NCBI RefSeq assembly: GCF_003063415.1
Contig: NZ_NESK01000007.1
Span: 61,061-125,060, forward strand
DNA length: 64,000 nt
Direction of reading: 5' to 3'
Source: Limnohabitans sp. 2KL-17
Lineage (GTDB): Bacteria > Pseudomonadota > Gammaproteobacteria > Burkholderiales > Burkholderiaceae_C
The position numbers and the translations under genes are program-made. The notes under the pieces are model-generated. The model saw only the letters and a list, made by a program, of their open reading frames with translations. It did not search any database and had not been told where the DNA came from. Positions 1 through 9,281 of the stretch are shown one piece after another. Position 1 is the stretch's first letter. Each line of letters begins with the position of its first letter.

Positions 1-603
1 CAAAGACATACGACCAGGGCAATTGAGCTTTTGATAAATGTGATGCAGGTGCAGCTTGGCTGTGCCCTCACTGATGAACAATTTATTGGCAATTTTTTTG
101 TTCGGCCAGCCTTCGGTCACCATGCGTGCCACGGTCATTTCACGTGGCGTCAACAAATGGGACGGGTTCGCATTTTTCTTTTTCTGCTCCAGCAAAAGAG
201 ACATGGTCTTAACGGAGAGGTCACGATCGAGCCACTTGCCACCTTCGTGCACCGACTTGATACATCGAAGCAGAACGTGCTTGGATTTTTCTTTGGAAAC
301 CAGGCCAGACACATCCAGATCCAGCGCACGCATCACTTCGCCAATGGGCGCGCCCGTGAACACCACGGGACGTGTCTGAAGTTTTTGCGCCCTGATCTCT
401 TCCAGCACAGCCAGACCGCTTCTCTGTGACAAAGACAAATCCATCACCAAAATATGCGGTTGATGTTGCGCCAGAGCGCGCAAAGCCTCATCGCCATTTC
501 TGACGCAAGACTTGACCGAAAAATCTGGCAAGTCATGAAACACGTGGGACAAGCCCTCCAACATCACCGGATACGGGTCGGCAAGCACAAGATCAATGGA
601 CAT
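1..603 (-). CDS. LuxR-type two-component response regulator (3' end beyond window)
   Basis: This is a NarL/FixJ-type response regulator read from the minus strand and cut by the window edge. The N-terminal receiver domain has an early acidic residue (D9), the likely phosphoacceptor D55 in ILVMDLSL, and a lysine in GLVSKEK. A LuxR helix-turn-helix begins at LTPREMTVARMV and reaches IYQKLNCPGR at the edge. An in-frame ATG also lies at 612, but GAGG sits directly against it, whereas the same GAGG is 9 bases before the ATG at 603, so 603 is preferred. No partner kinase is visible. The signal and target genes are unknown. Confidence 0.85.
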   Translation of the reverse strand, partial: MSIDLVLADPYPVMLEGLSHVFHDLPDFSVKSCVRNGDEALRALAQHQPHILVMDLSLSQRSGLAVLEEIRAQKLQTRPVVFTGAPIGEVMRALDLDVSGLVSKEKSKHVLLRCIKSVHEGGKWLDRDLSVKTMSLLLEQKKKNANPSHLLTPREMTVARMVTEGWPNKKIANKLFISEGTAKLHLHHIYQKLNCPGRMSL

Positions 604-824
604 GAATTTCATCCTCTTCAAGGTTTTACTCAGACGAAAAGATTGTTTCCAACAGGAAATACCTCGCCTAGTCTTCCTGTCCAGAATAGGACACGATGCC
701 CTTCTTTGTGATCCCTTGAATTGCTGAGTCGCACTACGTTCAAACCAGTAAGCCCACAGAAACAGGCAATCAAAACAGTGGTTTTTGATGTCAAGAAAAT
801 ACCGTGGACACGTGCCGGCCTCCT

Positions 825-3293
825 TCAGCGAAACACCTTGTGTTTGATCGGCCGAATGGGTTTGGGCGCGCTTGCAGGCTTGTTGCCCAGGTATTCGCAA
901 GCATGCCGAAAGCGTTGAAGTGTTTTTTGTGCACGTCCCAAAACGCTGCCTGCGGGATACCCGTTGACACCCAATGCGCCAAAGCACACACCGGTCAAGA
1001 GCGCCATACCTTCGCTGGCCGTCTCCGCCACATGGATGTGAAATTTCCCATCAGATACCGCTTTGACCACCCGCTCATCGAGCATCAAATGCCTTTGGTT
1101 TCGGCTGGGCATCAGCACCCCTTGCTGACCATCCAGGCCCAGGCTTTCACAACTTCGAAAGTAGCCTTCAATCTTTTCGTTGATGCCGCCGACAGGCAGC
1201 AATTCGCCATGCTGATTGACCGCCCCCGTCACCGCAATGCCTTGCCGCAAGGGCAGGCCCGACAAACTCGACAACAAGGCAAAAAATTCGGCACATGAAG
1301 CCGAGTCACCCTCAACTCCGCTGTATTCCTGCTCAAATACCACCGCTGCATTCATGGCCAATGGCGCAATGTGGGCAAACAAGGCTGATAAATAGCTGTG
1401 CAAGATCAGCACCCCTTTGTCATGAATGGGGCCCGACAATTCCACCTCGCGCTCAATGTTGAGAAGGCCTTCTTCACCGGCATAGGTACAGGCCGTCACG
1501 CGCACCGGAAAGCCAAAGCGGTAGTCCCCCAAATCCACCACGGTGAGCCCATTGATCTGTGCCACCTGTTCGCCCGTCACGACCAGCAGACGTTCACCAT
1601 CCACAATGGTTTCCTGCAATCTTTGCTCCGGGTAGTTGTGTCGGTGAATCCGTGCCTGTCTGGCCTTTTCCACATCGATGGCATCCACGGTGTTGTTGCC
1701 GCGCTGTTTGGCCAGCGTTGCACTTTCAATCACCAAGGCTTCAGTCAAAGCAAAGATCGCGCTTTGTCGATCCTGGTCATCTGCCGTGCGATGGGTCTCC
1801 TCGATCAGGGCCGCCACGGCGGAGGCCGAAAAATGAGGCAAATTCATTTTTCTGCAGGCATGGCCTACAAAAATGGCCGTGGCATGAGCCGACTCGGTGG
1901 TGGCCGCAAAGCTCTCGGCAAAATCGACCTTGCAACGAAATCGCCGGGCAAACTCCGGGTCGGCTTCCTGCACTGCGTAGTACTCGTCGGCCGAAGCTAC
2001 CAAAACAATCTTCACATCGATATCCAGCGCTTCGGGCTCCAGTGACACCGCTGCAATGGGGGCATACATCATGCCGGGCTCTTCGATCTGCAAGCGGCCA
2101 TTGCGCATGAAGCGGCGCAGTTTTTCCCAGACATGAGGATCGGCCAGAAGATCACGCAGGTGCAACATGAGGAAGCCCCCATTCGCCTTGAGCAAGCTGC
2201 CTGCTCGAATCCTTGAGAAATCGGTCACCAACTCCCCGCTGTCCGATTCGTATTCGATGCTGCCAAACAGCGTTCTGAACAGGGGGTTATCCTCCAAAAT
2301 GACAGGTGCGCCCTGCAGTGCATGGTTGTCCACCAGCAGGTTGACGCGAAACAGCGACAGCACGGCATCCAGCGCCTCCAGCCGAATTTCTTCTTCGTCA
2401 CCGGGCTCGAACAAGGTCACATTTTCAAGAATGCTGTGGTGAATTTGTTCCATGAAAACGCCCAGCTTGACCCCATCTGACAGTGGTTGCTTGAGCGCAT
2501 CCCGGATCAACTGGATTTCATGGTCCAGCATGGGCTTGAGGGTCTGCCGCCGCAGGGCCGACAAGCCCTCATTCATGACACGTTCCATGGCGCGCATTTT
2601 TTCCAGGTAGCGGCTGATCTCGCTTCGGAGTGACTCTTCGCTGACATCGATTTCTGCGCGTTGTTCGCGGCTCAAGGCCAAGGCTTTTCCCGCTGTCACG
2701 GGTTCACCCTGTGCATCTTTCAAGGTGAACACCATGTGCCCCTGGTCGCGCATCAAGGCGAAGTGGTGCGCCTCGGCATAGGCACTGAGGGCAAGATACC
2801 CACGATCTTCCTCGGTCTTGTAAGACGCCTCAATTCGCTTGCTTTCAGCCTTGAAGTCGTCTTGTCCCAAACGCTTGGGTACTTCGCTTTGCAGTCGCTT
2901 GGCCAGCTGCAGCATCAACTGGCGCAGCACACGACCTTGACCGGCCATCAGGCGCAAGGCCTGAGGGCGTTCTGGTTCATCAAAGTTATGCACATAACAA
3001 AGGTCTGGGGGAACCGGACGCTTTTCGGCCTGCATGTGCATCATCTGGCTGAGCAAGGTGGTGCGCCCACTGCCCACTTCGCCCAACACAAAGAGGTTGT
3101 AATCCGGCCCGGTCATGCCCATGCCGAACTGCGCGGCTTGTTTGGCCCGCTCCTGCCCGATCCAGGGCAATGGCTGGTGCAACAACTCGGAGGTGTCCGA
3201 GAACCCCAGCGAACCAGGCTCCACCGTTCGGCGCAACTGGGCCGCCCGCAACTCAAACAGCTTGCCTGTTGCCAAGGCAAAGGCAGGGTCCAT
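825..3293 (-). CDS. Lon-like ATP-dependent protease (AAA_32 / Lon_C, YcbZ/LonC type)
   Basis: Predicted cytoplasmic ATP-dependent protease of 822 residues. A P-loop lies at residues 71-78 (GEVGSGRT). The C-terminal Lon protease domain has catalytic Ser664 in GDSASCAE and Lys707 in GGINEKIEG; their 43-residue spacing equals that of the Ser-Lys dyad in classical Lon. The substrate-binding N domain of LonA is absent, and a long helical insert sits in the AAA module, as in the YcbZ/LonC-like group. An upstream in-frame TTG exists at 3308, but GGAGG lies 8 bases before the ATG at 3293, which fixes the start. The gene stands alone. Substrates of this subgroup are poorly known. Confidence 0.9.
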   Translation of the reverse strand: MDPAFALATGKLFELRAAQLRRTVEPGSLGFSDTSELLHQPLPWIGQERAKQAAQFGMGMTGPDYNLFVLGEVGSGRTTLLSQMMHMQAEKRPVPPDLCYVHNFDEPERPQALRLMAGQGRVLRQLMLQLAKRLQSEVPKRLGQDDFKAESKRIEASYKTEEDRGYLALSAYAEAHHFALMRDQGHMVFTLKDAQGEPVTAGKALALSREQRAEIDVSEESLRSEISRYLEKMRAMERVMNEGLSALRRQTLKPMLDHEIQLIRDALKQPLSDGVKLGVFMEQIHHSILENVTLFEPGDEEEIRLEALDAVLSLFRVNLLVDNHALQGAPVILEDNPLFRTLFGSIEYESDSGELVTDFSRIRAGSLLKANGGFLMLHLRDLLADPHVWEKLRRFMRNGRLQIEEPGMMYAPIAAVSLEPEALDIDVKIVLVASADEYYAVQEADPEFARRFRCKVDFAESFAATTESAHATAIFVGHACRKMNLPHFSASAVAALIEETHRTADDQDRQSAIFALTEALVIESATLAKQRGNNTVDAIDVEKARQARIHRHNYPEQRLQETIVDGERLLVVTGEQVAQINGLTVVDLGDYRFGFPVRVTACTYAGEEGLLNIEREVELSGPIHDKGVLILHSYLSALFAHIAPLAMNAAVVFEQEYSGVEGDSASCAEFFALLSSLSGLPLRQGIAVTGAVNQHGELLPVGGINEKIEGYFRSCESLGLDGQQGVLMPSRNQRHLMLDERVVKAVSDGKFHIHVAETASEGMALLTGVCFGALGVNGYPAGSVLGRAQKTLQRFRHACEYLGNKPASAPKPIRPIKHKVFR

Positions 3294-3429
3294 GTCAAAT
3301 GCCTCCAATGGTTCAACGGCTCAATACGGATACGATCAACTCTGCACCCACTGATCTGGAATTTATGCCCCGGTGACTTGCTTTTCCGTGTGCTGTATCA
3401 CCCAGTCGAAATCAAGAGACAATGGAAAC

Positions 3430-3693
3430 ATGCAAGCTTCACCACCCGACAACCCACAAGCGCGCAACCCGCTTCATGGCCTGACCCTTGAAACCATCGT
3501 GACCCAACTGGCCGACCATTACGGCTGGGCTGATTTGGGTGTCCGCATTCCGATTCGCTGCTTCACACACGACCCCAGCGTGGGGTCTAGCCTGAAATTT
3601 CTCAGAAAAACCCCTTGGGCCCGCGACAAGGTGGAAAGTCTTTACCTGTTCATGCTGCGCGACCAGAAACGGCAACTGCAGTCAGGCACCTGA
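3430..3693 (+). CDS. VF530 family (DUF2132) small protein
   Basis: A protein of 87 residues matching the VF530/DUF2132 family. The core runs from [16 protein letters not shown] through the basic [17 protein letters not shown] segment, where the family signature is found. Members are small, compact, helical, possibly DNA-binding proteins with no established role. The ATG at 3430 was chosen because the conserved part begins shortly after it. It is divergent from the Lon-like gene and separated from the next operon by about 90 bases. Confidence 0.8.
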   Translation: MQASPPDNPQARNPLHGLTLETIVTQLADHYGWADLGVRIPIRCFTHDPSVGSSLKFLRKTPWARDKVESLYLFMLRDQKRQLQSGT

Positions 3694-3780
3694 GGACTGG
3701 TGCGCCAGCCAACAGACGCGCCCCCGTGGTCGCATTTAAGGTGGAGGCCTTTATTTCATCCAAGCTTGAAGCGAGTTCAC

Positions 3781-4107
3781 ATGACTGACCCTCAAACATC
3801 CCCCGAGAAACTGGTTGGCGCGACTGCTGGCGTTTCAGCCACCCTGCAAGAGGCTGCGCACGAAGCCAAGCCTGCTTTTGAACGTCTGGCGGATCGACTG
3901 TCCGAGAGCATCAGCGATATGGCGCACCACAGCCGTGATGCGGCTGTAGAAGCCCAAAAATTGCTGGAGCAAAAAACACACAAAGTCAGCTCTACGGCTG
4001 AGCATTACATCCATTGCGCTCCCTTCAAATCGGTTTTGATTGCAGCCGGTGTGGGCGCCGTTGCCGCCACCCTGGTGAGCTGGTTGATGCGTGCACGCCC
4101 CCATTGA
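3781..4107 (+). CDS. DUF883 (ElaB/YqjD-type) membrane-anchored protein
   Basis: A 108-residue protein with a long amphipathic helix (residues about 15-85, rich in Ala, Glu, Lys), then one C-terminal membrane segment (SVLIAAGVGAVAATLVSWL) and a short basic tail ending in RARPH. This is the ElaB/YqjD/DUF883 layout; members are inner-membrane, stress or stationary-phase proteins, and some bind ribosomes. Its TGA overlaps the ATG of the next gene by one base (TGATG), so the two are probably translationally coupled, as in the E. coli yqjD-yqjE pair. Confidence 0.85.
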   Translation: MTDPQTSPEKLVGATAGVSATLQEAAHEAKPAFERLADRLSESISDMAHHSRDAAVEAQKLLEQKTHKVSSTAEHYIHCAPFKSVLIAAGVGAVAATLVSWLMRARPH

Positions 4108-4490
4108 TGTCCAGGTTGTTGCTCAAGCTTTTTCTGCTGCCCCCGGACTTGCTCAAAATGCACGTTCATGGCTATGCCGATTTGGCCTCGGAGGAATGGG
4201 AACGGCAAGTCTGTGTCTGGAAAACACGCCTGCTTGTTTATGCCATGGGCACTGCGAGCGGGATCCTTGGTGTTCTGTTGGCGGGCGTGTCCTTGTTGCT
4301 TTGGAGTGCTCTGCCCGTGATCGATGAGCGCAGTGCGTGGCTTATGTGGCTTGTCCCTTCGGTGCTTTGCCTGTCCTCTGTCGCTTGCTGGGCTTGGGCC
4401 AGTCACTTCAAAATATCGCCTTCGTTTGGAAGACTGAAAGCCCAAATCGAGCTGGACATGCTGGCTTTGCGTCAAAGCCGAAACCCATGA
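4107..4490 (+). CDS. Holin-X / YqjE-like inner membrane protein
   Basis: A 127-residue protein with a hydrophilic N-terminus and two hydrophobic hairpin segments (about residues 45-70 and 80-105), the arrangement of the Phage_holin_3_6 / YqjE family usually found behind DUF883 genes. Despite the family name there is no phage context here. The start is the ATG that overlaps the DUF883 stop; longer in-frame starts lie inside the upstream gene. Likely an accessory envelope-stress protein. Confidence 0.75.
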   Translation: MSRLLLKLFLLPPDLLKMHVHGYADLASEEWERQVCVWKTRLLVYAMGTASGILGVLLAGVSLLLWSALPVIDERSAWLMWLVPSVLCLSSVACWAWASHFKISPSFGRLKAQIELDMLALRQSRNP

Positions 4491-4759
4491 GTGCGCCACA
4501 GACTGCCACGCCACTGACTGCCGAGCAACGTCTGGATGTGTCCAGAGCCCAGTGCCTCCAGGCCTTGCGCCAGCCCACATGGCTTCTTTTTGCCCAGCGT
4601 GTGTGCATCAAGCCAGCCCACGCACCAGGCGAACCACCCTCACAAAGCATGGCCGCCGAGCTGTTCGGTCTGTGCATAAAAACGTTTCTTGACCAGCTCG
4701 ACAACGCCCACGTAAGCCAGCGTCAAGACGACCATGCCCAGCATCAGGGGCCAGGGTAA
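4487..4759 (+). CDS. Hypothetical third gene of the DUF883 operon, 3' part overlaps mgtA
   Basis: A 90-residue reading frame whose ATG overlaps the stop of the preceding gene (ATGA). The first ~50 residues (MSAPQTATPLTAEQRLDVSR...) look like a real coding start. From about 4640 the frame runs antisense through the 3' end of the P-type ATPase gene, and its sequence there (HVSQRQDDHAQHQGPG) looks like antisense shadow. Third genes in such operons are, from memory, usually longer and more hydrophobic at the end, so this may be a truncated remnant whose 3' part was replaced by the ATPase gene. No function is assigned. Confidence 0.4.
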   Translation: MSAPQTATPLTAEQRLDVSRAQCLQALRQPTWLLFAQRVCIKPAHAPGEPPSQSMAAELFGLCIKTFLDQLDNAHVSQRQDDHAQHQGPG

Positions 4760-7234
4760 CGGGACAAAACCAAAGACCGCGCTGAAAGGCAAATAAGGCA
4801 AGGTCAGCGCCACCATGAGCACGGCCAGGGTGCTCATCAACAGCAGCCTTGCTGGGCGGCTTTGGTAAAACGGACGCCGTGTCCGGACAACCAGGGCAAT
4901 GACCAATTCAGTCATGAGCGACTCGACGAACCAGCCCGTTTGAAACTCTTGCGGTGCTGCCTCAAAAATCCACAACAAAGCCCCGAAAGTCAAAAAGTCA
5001 AAGGCCGAACTGAGCAAACCAAAAACCACCATGTAGTTGCGAATGAACGGGGTATCCCAGTGCCGGGGTTTGGCCACCCACTCCGGGTCCACCCGGTCAC
5101 CCGCAATGGTGGCCGCAGGAATGTCTGACAAGAAATTGTTGAGCAAGATCTGGGATGCCAGCATCGGCAAAAAAGGCAAAAATACAGAGGCCACAGCCAT
5201 GCTCACCATGTTCCCGAAATTGGCGCTGATGGTGGTGAGAATGTATTTGAGGGTGTTGGCAAACGTCACCCGTCCCTCGTCAATGCCTTGACTCAAGATG
5301 TCCAGATCCTTGCGCAGCAGCACAAAGTCCGAGGCATCCTTGGCCACGTCGACAGCGGTATCGACCGAGATGCCCACATCGGCAGCATGCAGCGCCAGCG
5401 CATCGTTGATGCCATCCCCCATGTAACCCACCACGTGACCTGTTTTTTGCAAGGCCAGGATGATGCGCTCTTTTTGATTCGGGTCCACTTCGGCAAAGAC
5501 GACCGTCTGCTTCACGGCATGCATCAGCGCGTCATCGGCCATGTCATTGAGTTCGCGGCCAGTCATGACATGGCCCTCTGACAGGCCCAGCACTTGCGCC
5601 AAATGCCAAGCCACCTGGCGGTTGTCCCCCGTGATGACCTTGAGCTGAACGCCGCGTTGTGCCAAATTTTCAAGGGTTTGGCGCACATCGGTTTTGGGCG
5701 GGTCCATGAACAACAAGAAGCCGTCCAGATTCAACCCCGACTCATCCTCGCGCACATAAGGCTCGGTGCGCTCATCCATCGGCCTGGATGCCACGCCGAG
5801 GACTCGGTAGCCCTGTGCACTCCAGCCCTCCAGCAAGGCCACCAGGCTGGCCCGCCCGGCGTCGTCCAGCGGGACACTGTCTTCCCCTTGGGTGATGCAC
5901 AGTGACAGCACTTTTTCAAAGGCCCCTTTGGTGATCAAGGTGCACCGGCCAGGCGGATCGATGACCACGACCGACAAGCACTTGCGCACAAAGTCGTAGG
6001 GGATTTCATCCACCTTGGTGACCGCAGCAATGTCCACCTGCGCGTTGCGCGCGGCCATGCCGATGGCGTCGTCCAGGGCATTGGTCAAACCCGATTGGAA
6101 ATGTGCGTTGATCGCCGCAAGCCGAAGCACCTTGGCAGACGCGATGCCCTGGGTGTCCAAAGCCCCATCCAGGCCCACCACACCCTCGGTCAATGTGCCT
6201 GTTTTGTCGGTGCACAGCACGTCCATGGCGCCCAGGTTTTCAATCGCATTCAGCCGGCGCACGATCACCCCCAGCTTGGCCATGCGGTTGGCGCCGTGGG
6301 ACAAGGTGATGCTGACAATGGCGGGCAGCAGCTCAGGGGTCAGGCCCACCGCCAAGGCCAGCGCAAAGAGCAAGGAGTCAATCGGTGGTTTGTCCATGAA
6401 CACATTGATCGCCAAAACAAGTACGACCATCACCAGCATGACGCGGGTCAGCAAGTAGCCGAAGCGGTGAACGCCCCGTTCAAATTCGGTCATGGGCGGG
6501 CGCAAGGCCAACTTGAGCGCGATCTGGCCAAACACCGTGGACTTTCCTGTTTTCACCAGCAACACGCGTGCAGTGCCACTGCTGACACTGGTGCCCATGA
6601 ACACACAGTTGCTGCGTTCGCTCAAACTGGCGGTCTCCGCCACGACCCCCGGTTTTTTCTCCACCGGGAAAGTTTCACCCGTGAGCACCGCTTGGTTGAT
6701 GAAAAAATCTTTGGCCTCCAACACAACACCATCAGCGGGTATCAAACTGCCAGCAGACAGGGTCACCACGTCACCTGGCACCACCAGGTCGGAAGGGATT
6801 GGCCTGAATCGCCCATCGCGCAATACGCTGGAATGAATTTTGACCTTGGCGCGCAGCCTCTTGATGGCATTGCTGGCCACGTACTCCTGAGTGAAACCCA
6901 GCACGGTGCTGCCCAGCACAATGGCCAGCACCACCCCGGCATCCACCCATTCGGCCGCGAACATGGAGATGACCGACGCCACCATCAAGATCAGCACCAA
7001 GGGGTTTTTGAACTGGCTGATCAACAACCCAAAAAATGTGTCCCCTGCCGTGGCATCGAGTACGTTGGCGCCCATCTGCCGGCGTCTGACTCGGGCAGCT
7101 TGTTGGGTGAGGCCCTCCACGCTGGAATCCAGCGCCTGGGTCAAATCTTTGGAAGCCCGACTCCAGTAAGCCCCCATGTCGGGCTGAGAGGGTGTGCCTG
7201 AACGGGCGACATGTTTGACATGAAAGGGGAACAC
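4640..7234 (-). CDS. mgtA: Magnesium-translocating P-type ATPase
   Basis: An 864-residue type IIIB P-type ATPase of the inner membrane, imported ion most likely Mg2+. Visible motifs are the N-terminal cation_ATPase_N segment, LTGET in the actuator domain, the phosphorylated Asp343 in DKTGTLT, the hinge GDGINDALAL, and clusters of membrane helices near residues 65-110, 240-300 and in the last 200 residues. Length matches MgtA/MgtB (about 860-900). The start is a GTG at 7234 with AAGGA six bases upstream; no better ATG is near. No MgtC gene or recognisable Mg2+ leader was found upstream. Its 3' end overlaps a convergent frame. Confidence 0.93.
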   Translation of the reverse strand: MFPFHVKHVARSGTPSQPDMGAYWSRASKDLTQALDSSVEGLTQQAARVRRRQMGANVLDATAGDTFFGLLISQFKNPLVLILMVASVISMFAAEWVDAGVVLAIVLGSTVLGFTQEYVASNAIKRLRAKVKIHSSVLRDGRFRPIPSDLVVPGDVVTLSAGSLIPADGVVLEAKDFFINQAVLTGETFPVEKKPGVVAETASLSERSNCVFMGTSVSSGTARVLLVKTGKSTVFGQIALKLALRPPMTEFERGVHRFGYLLTRVMLVMVVLVLAINVFMDKPPIDSLLFALALAVGLTPELLPAIVSITLSHGANRMAKLGVIVRRLNAIENLGAMDVLCTDKTGTLTEGVVGLDGALDTQGIASAKVLRLAAINAHFQSGLTNALDDAIGMAARNAQVDIAAVTKVDEIPYDFVRKCLSVVVIDPPGRCTLITKGAFEKVLSLCITQGEDSVPLDDAGRASLVALLEGWSAQGYRVLGVASRPMDERTEPYVREDESGLNLDGFLLFMDPPKTDVRQTLENLAQRGVQLKVITGDNRQVAWHLAQVLGLSEGHVMTGRELNDMADDALMHAVKQTVVFAEVDPNQKERIILALQKTGHVVGYMGDGINDALALHAADVGISVDTAVDVAKDASDFVLLRKDLDILSQGIDEGRVTFANTLKYILTTISANFGNMVSMAVASVFLPFLPMLASQILLNNFLSDIPAATIAGDRVDPEWVAKPRHWDTPFIRNYMVVFGLLSSAFDFLTFGALLWIFEAAPQEFQTGWFVESLMTELVIALVVRTRRPFYQSRPARLLLMSTLAVLMVALTLPYLPFSAVFGFVPLPWPLMLGMVVLTLAYVGVVELVKKRFYAQTEQLGGHAL

Positions 7235-7366
7235 TGCTTTTCCTTGAAGCCATTCACGCTGAAGCGGATCGCGCGAACGTGGCGTGTCCGATCATGCGCA
7301 ATGCGGGTGGCGCGCGCCCTGACTTGGGTCAAGTTCGCAGTCAGGCCTTCGCCGATGGGCCCTGTT

Positions 7367-7870
7367 TCAGTCTGACGCCAGCATCGTGCCCCGGCATTTT
7401 TTGGCGCCGCAGCGGCAGGCATAACGGGCTTTGAGTGCCTCGGTCATCGGCTCGTCGCTGAACAAGCCATAGTCAAATGTCAGCTCTTCCCCCCGGAATA
7501 CCGGCCTGCGCGTCTTGATGAAAATGCGCCCCTTCACCTCGTCAGGCGCGCAATTGGGGCGGCAAGAATGGTTGATCCATTTGGAGTCGTTGCCGCCATA
7601 CAGCGCATCGATCACCCGGCCATCGTCCAGGTGAAAGTAAAACGTGTGGTCGGGGTTGTGGCTGTCGTGCGGATGGCGGCGAATGGCCTCGACCATGGTG
7701 ATGACCTCGCCCACGTATTCAATGACCTTTTCACCCACCGCCATGTGGCGCGTGGCGAACACGCCTTTGCCGTGCACGCGGGATTGCTCAACCCAAATCG
7801 GGCTGTCAACGTGGGAATCGGACAAATCAACCATGGCGTCAGAACCGCAAAAAAATGTAACTAGGAGCAT
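7367..7870 (-). CDS. SET domain protein-lysine methyltransferase
   Basis: A 167-residue protein that is essentially a bare SET domain. The first strand reads RVHGKGVFATR, followed by GEVIEYVGE-type residues, the SAM/substrate motif WINHSCRPNC, and the catalytic-tyrosine region ELTFDYG. A post-SET-like cysteine cluster (CRCGAKKC) near the end could bind zinc. The ATG at 7870 has AAGG seven bases upstream; an in-frame ATG at 7834 (MVDLSD) gives a more typical N-terminus but lacks a ribosome site. Bacterial SET proteins of this size occur in Burkholderiales; their substrates are mostly unknown. Confidence 0.88.
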   Translation of the reverse strand: MLLVTFFCGSDAMVDLSDSHVDSPIWVEQSRVHGKGVFATRHMAVGEKVIEYVGEVITMVEAIRRHPHDSHNPDHTFYFHLDDGRVIDALYGGNDSKWINHSCRPNCAPDEVKGRIFIKTRRPVFRGEELTFDYGLFSDEPMTEALKARYACRCGAKKCRGTMLASD

Positions 7871-8077
7871 ACCTGCGCCTTACCCAATCCAAAGCCACCC
7901 AACGCCCCCGCAAAACCACGCGGCAAAAGCTGGCGGATGCACTTGGGCTGTCAAATAAACAGACGGTGGGATGATTCACAGAGACTCCTAACTTGACGGC
8001 AATGAAAACCCGGAAGGCACCTAAATTAACAATTTTTCTTTAACAAACCGCGTTCAAGTCTTTTTTAATAAAAAAAT

Positions 8078-8106
8078 TTGATGAAAATTTTATTAAGAGA
8101 TAGACT
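8078..8106 (+). promoter_or_regulatory. Candidate sigma70 promoter for the fic-mod-res block
   Basis: Within a strongly AT-rich stretch (about 8030-8110), a TTGATG hexamer at 8078-8083 is followed after 17 bases by TAGACT at 8101-8106. Each matches four of six consensus bases. It lies about 27 bases before the fic ATG, giving a very short leader. The rest of the 7871-8132 gap holds no gene I can support. Confidence 0.4.
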
Positions 8107-8132
8107 ATCCGTTCCTTGTGAAAGCTAAATCC

Positions 8133-9281
8133 ATGGATCACCCCTATCGTGCAGGACGTTTCGTCCAACAAACTACTGGCTACAAAGCATTCATTCCTGC
8201 GCCACTGCCACCCGAACCGCCCCTGACTTACAGCGGCGAACTGCAAAGTCTGTTGTCCGACGCCGACCGCAACATCGGGCGACTCGATGCGCTGGCCTCC
8301 ATGCTGCCCAATCCCGATTTGTTCGTGGCCATGTACGTTCGCCATGAAGCCGTTCTGTCATCGCAAATCGAAGGCACGCAAAGCACGCTGGAAGACGTGC
8401 TCGCCTTTGAAGCCGATGCGCTGCGTGATGACACACCCAAAGACGTAGAGGAAGTCGTCAATTACGTGCGCGCCATGAACCATGGCCTGAACCGCCTGCC
8501 AGACTTACCGCTGTCGCTGCGCTTGTTACGAGAAATTCATGCGGAGCTCATGAAAGGCGTCCGTGGCGGAGAAAAATCACCCGGGGAATTTCGAACCTCT
8601 CAAAACTGGATTGGCGGGCGTGGAAGTTCATTGCGTGACGCTTCATTCATTCCCCCGCCACCGCATGAGGTGATGAATGTCCTGGGTCAACTCGAAAAGT
8701 TCCTGCATGCAGAGCGTACGCAGGTTCCCTTGCTGATCCGCTGCGGTCTGGCTCATGCCCAATTCGAAACCATCCACCCCTTTCTCGATGGCAATGGCCG
8801 CGTAGGGCGACTGCTGATCACGCTGATACTCTGCGAAGAGAAAGCGCTGTCACGGCCCCTGCTCTACCTGTCGCTTTTCCTCAAAAAACACCGGGCCGAG
8901 TACTATGACCGCTTGACCGCCATTCGCATGCAAGGGCATTGGGAACAGTGGCTCATGTTCTTCCTTCGAGGCGTCAGCGCCACAGCACTGGCGGCCACGC
9001 AAACCGCAAAAGACATCGTGGCGATGCGCGACGCACACCGAAGTGAAGTCGCCAAGAACGCCAAGGCGCTCACATTGCTGGATCATCTGTTTCGCTACCC
9101 CACGGTATCGGTCAACAACGTGTGCAAGCTCATGAACTGCACATTCCCAACGGCAGCCAAATTGATTGCAAATTTCGAGTCTCGCGGCTGGCTGCAAGAA
9201 CTGACAGGCCATGAACGCAACCGACTTTGGCGCTACCAACCCTATCTGAACCTTTTCGCCAGGGATAACATCGCAACATGA
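8133..9281 (+). CDS. Fic family protein (Fic_N-Fic-HTH), probable AMP-transferase
   Basis: A 382-residue Fic protein. The Fic_N region contains the inhibitory-helix motif SSQIEG at residues 76-81, fitting (S/T)xxxE(G/N), so inhibition is probably intramolecular (class II) and no separate antitoxin is needed. The catalytic motif HPFLDGNGR is complete at residues 215-223, and a winged-helix-like segment follows near residues 310-360 (VSVNNVCKLMNCTFPTAAKL). Such enzymes AMPylate hydroxyl side chains. The ATG at 8133 starts the usual MDHPYR N-terminus; a GTG at 8118 is the alternative. Its stop overlaps the next ATG (ATGA), so the genes are coupled. Confidence 0.9.
   Translation: MDHPYRAGRFVQQTTGYKAFIPAPLPPEPPLTYSGELQSLLSDADRNIGRLDALASMLPNPDLFVAMYVRHEAVLSSQIEGTQSTLEDVLAFEADALRDDTPKDVEEVVNYVRAMNHGLNRLPDLPLSLRLLREIHAELMKGVRGGEKSPGEFRTSQNWIGGRGSSLRDASFIPPPPHEVMNVLGQLEKFLHAERTQVPLLIRCGLAHAQFETIHPFLDGNGRVGRLLITLILCEEKALSRPLLYLSLFLKKHRAEYYDRLTAIRMQGHWEQWLMFFLRGVSATALAATQTAKDIVAMRDAHRSEVAKNAKALTLLDHLFRYPTVSVNNVCKLMNCTFPTAAKLIANFESRGWLQELTGHERNRLWRYQPYLNLFARDNIAT

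Noticed and set aside
3700..4107. Longer start for the DUF883 protein at 3700
   Set aside because: The extension is Pro/Arg/His-rich with no family resemblance; the ATG at 3781 begins the normal amphipathic domain.
4107..4490. Phage holin indicating a prophage
   Set aside because: The family name is historical; the neighbour is DUF883 and no lysin, capsid or integrase genes are present.
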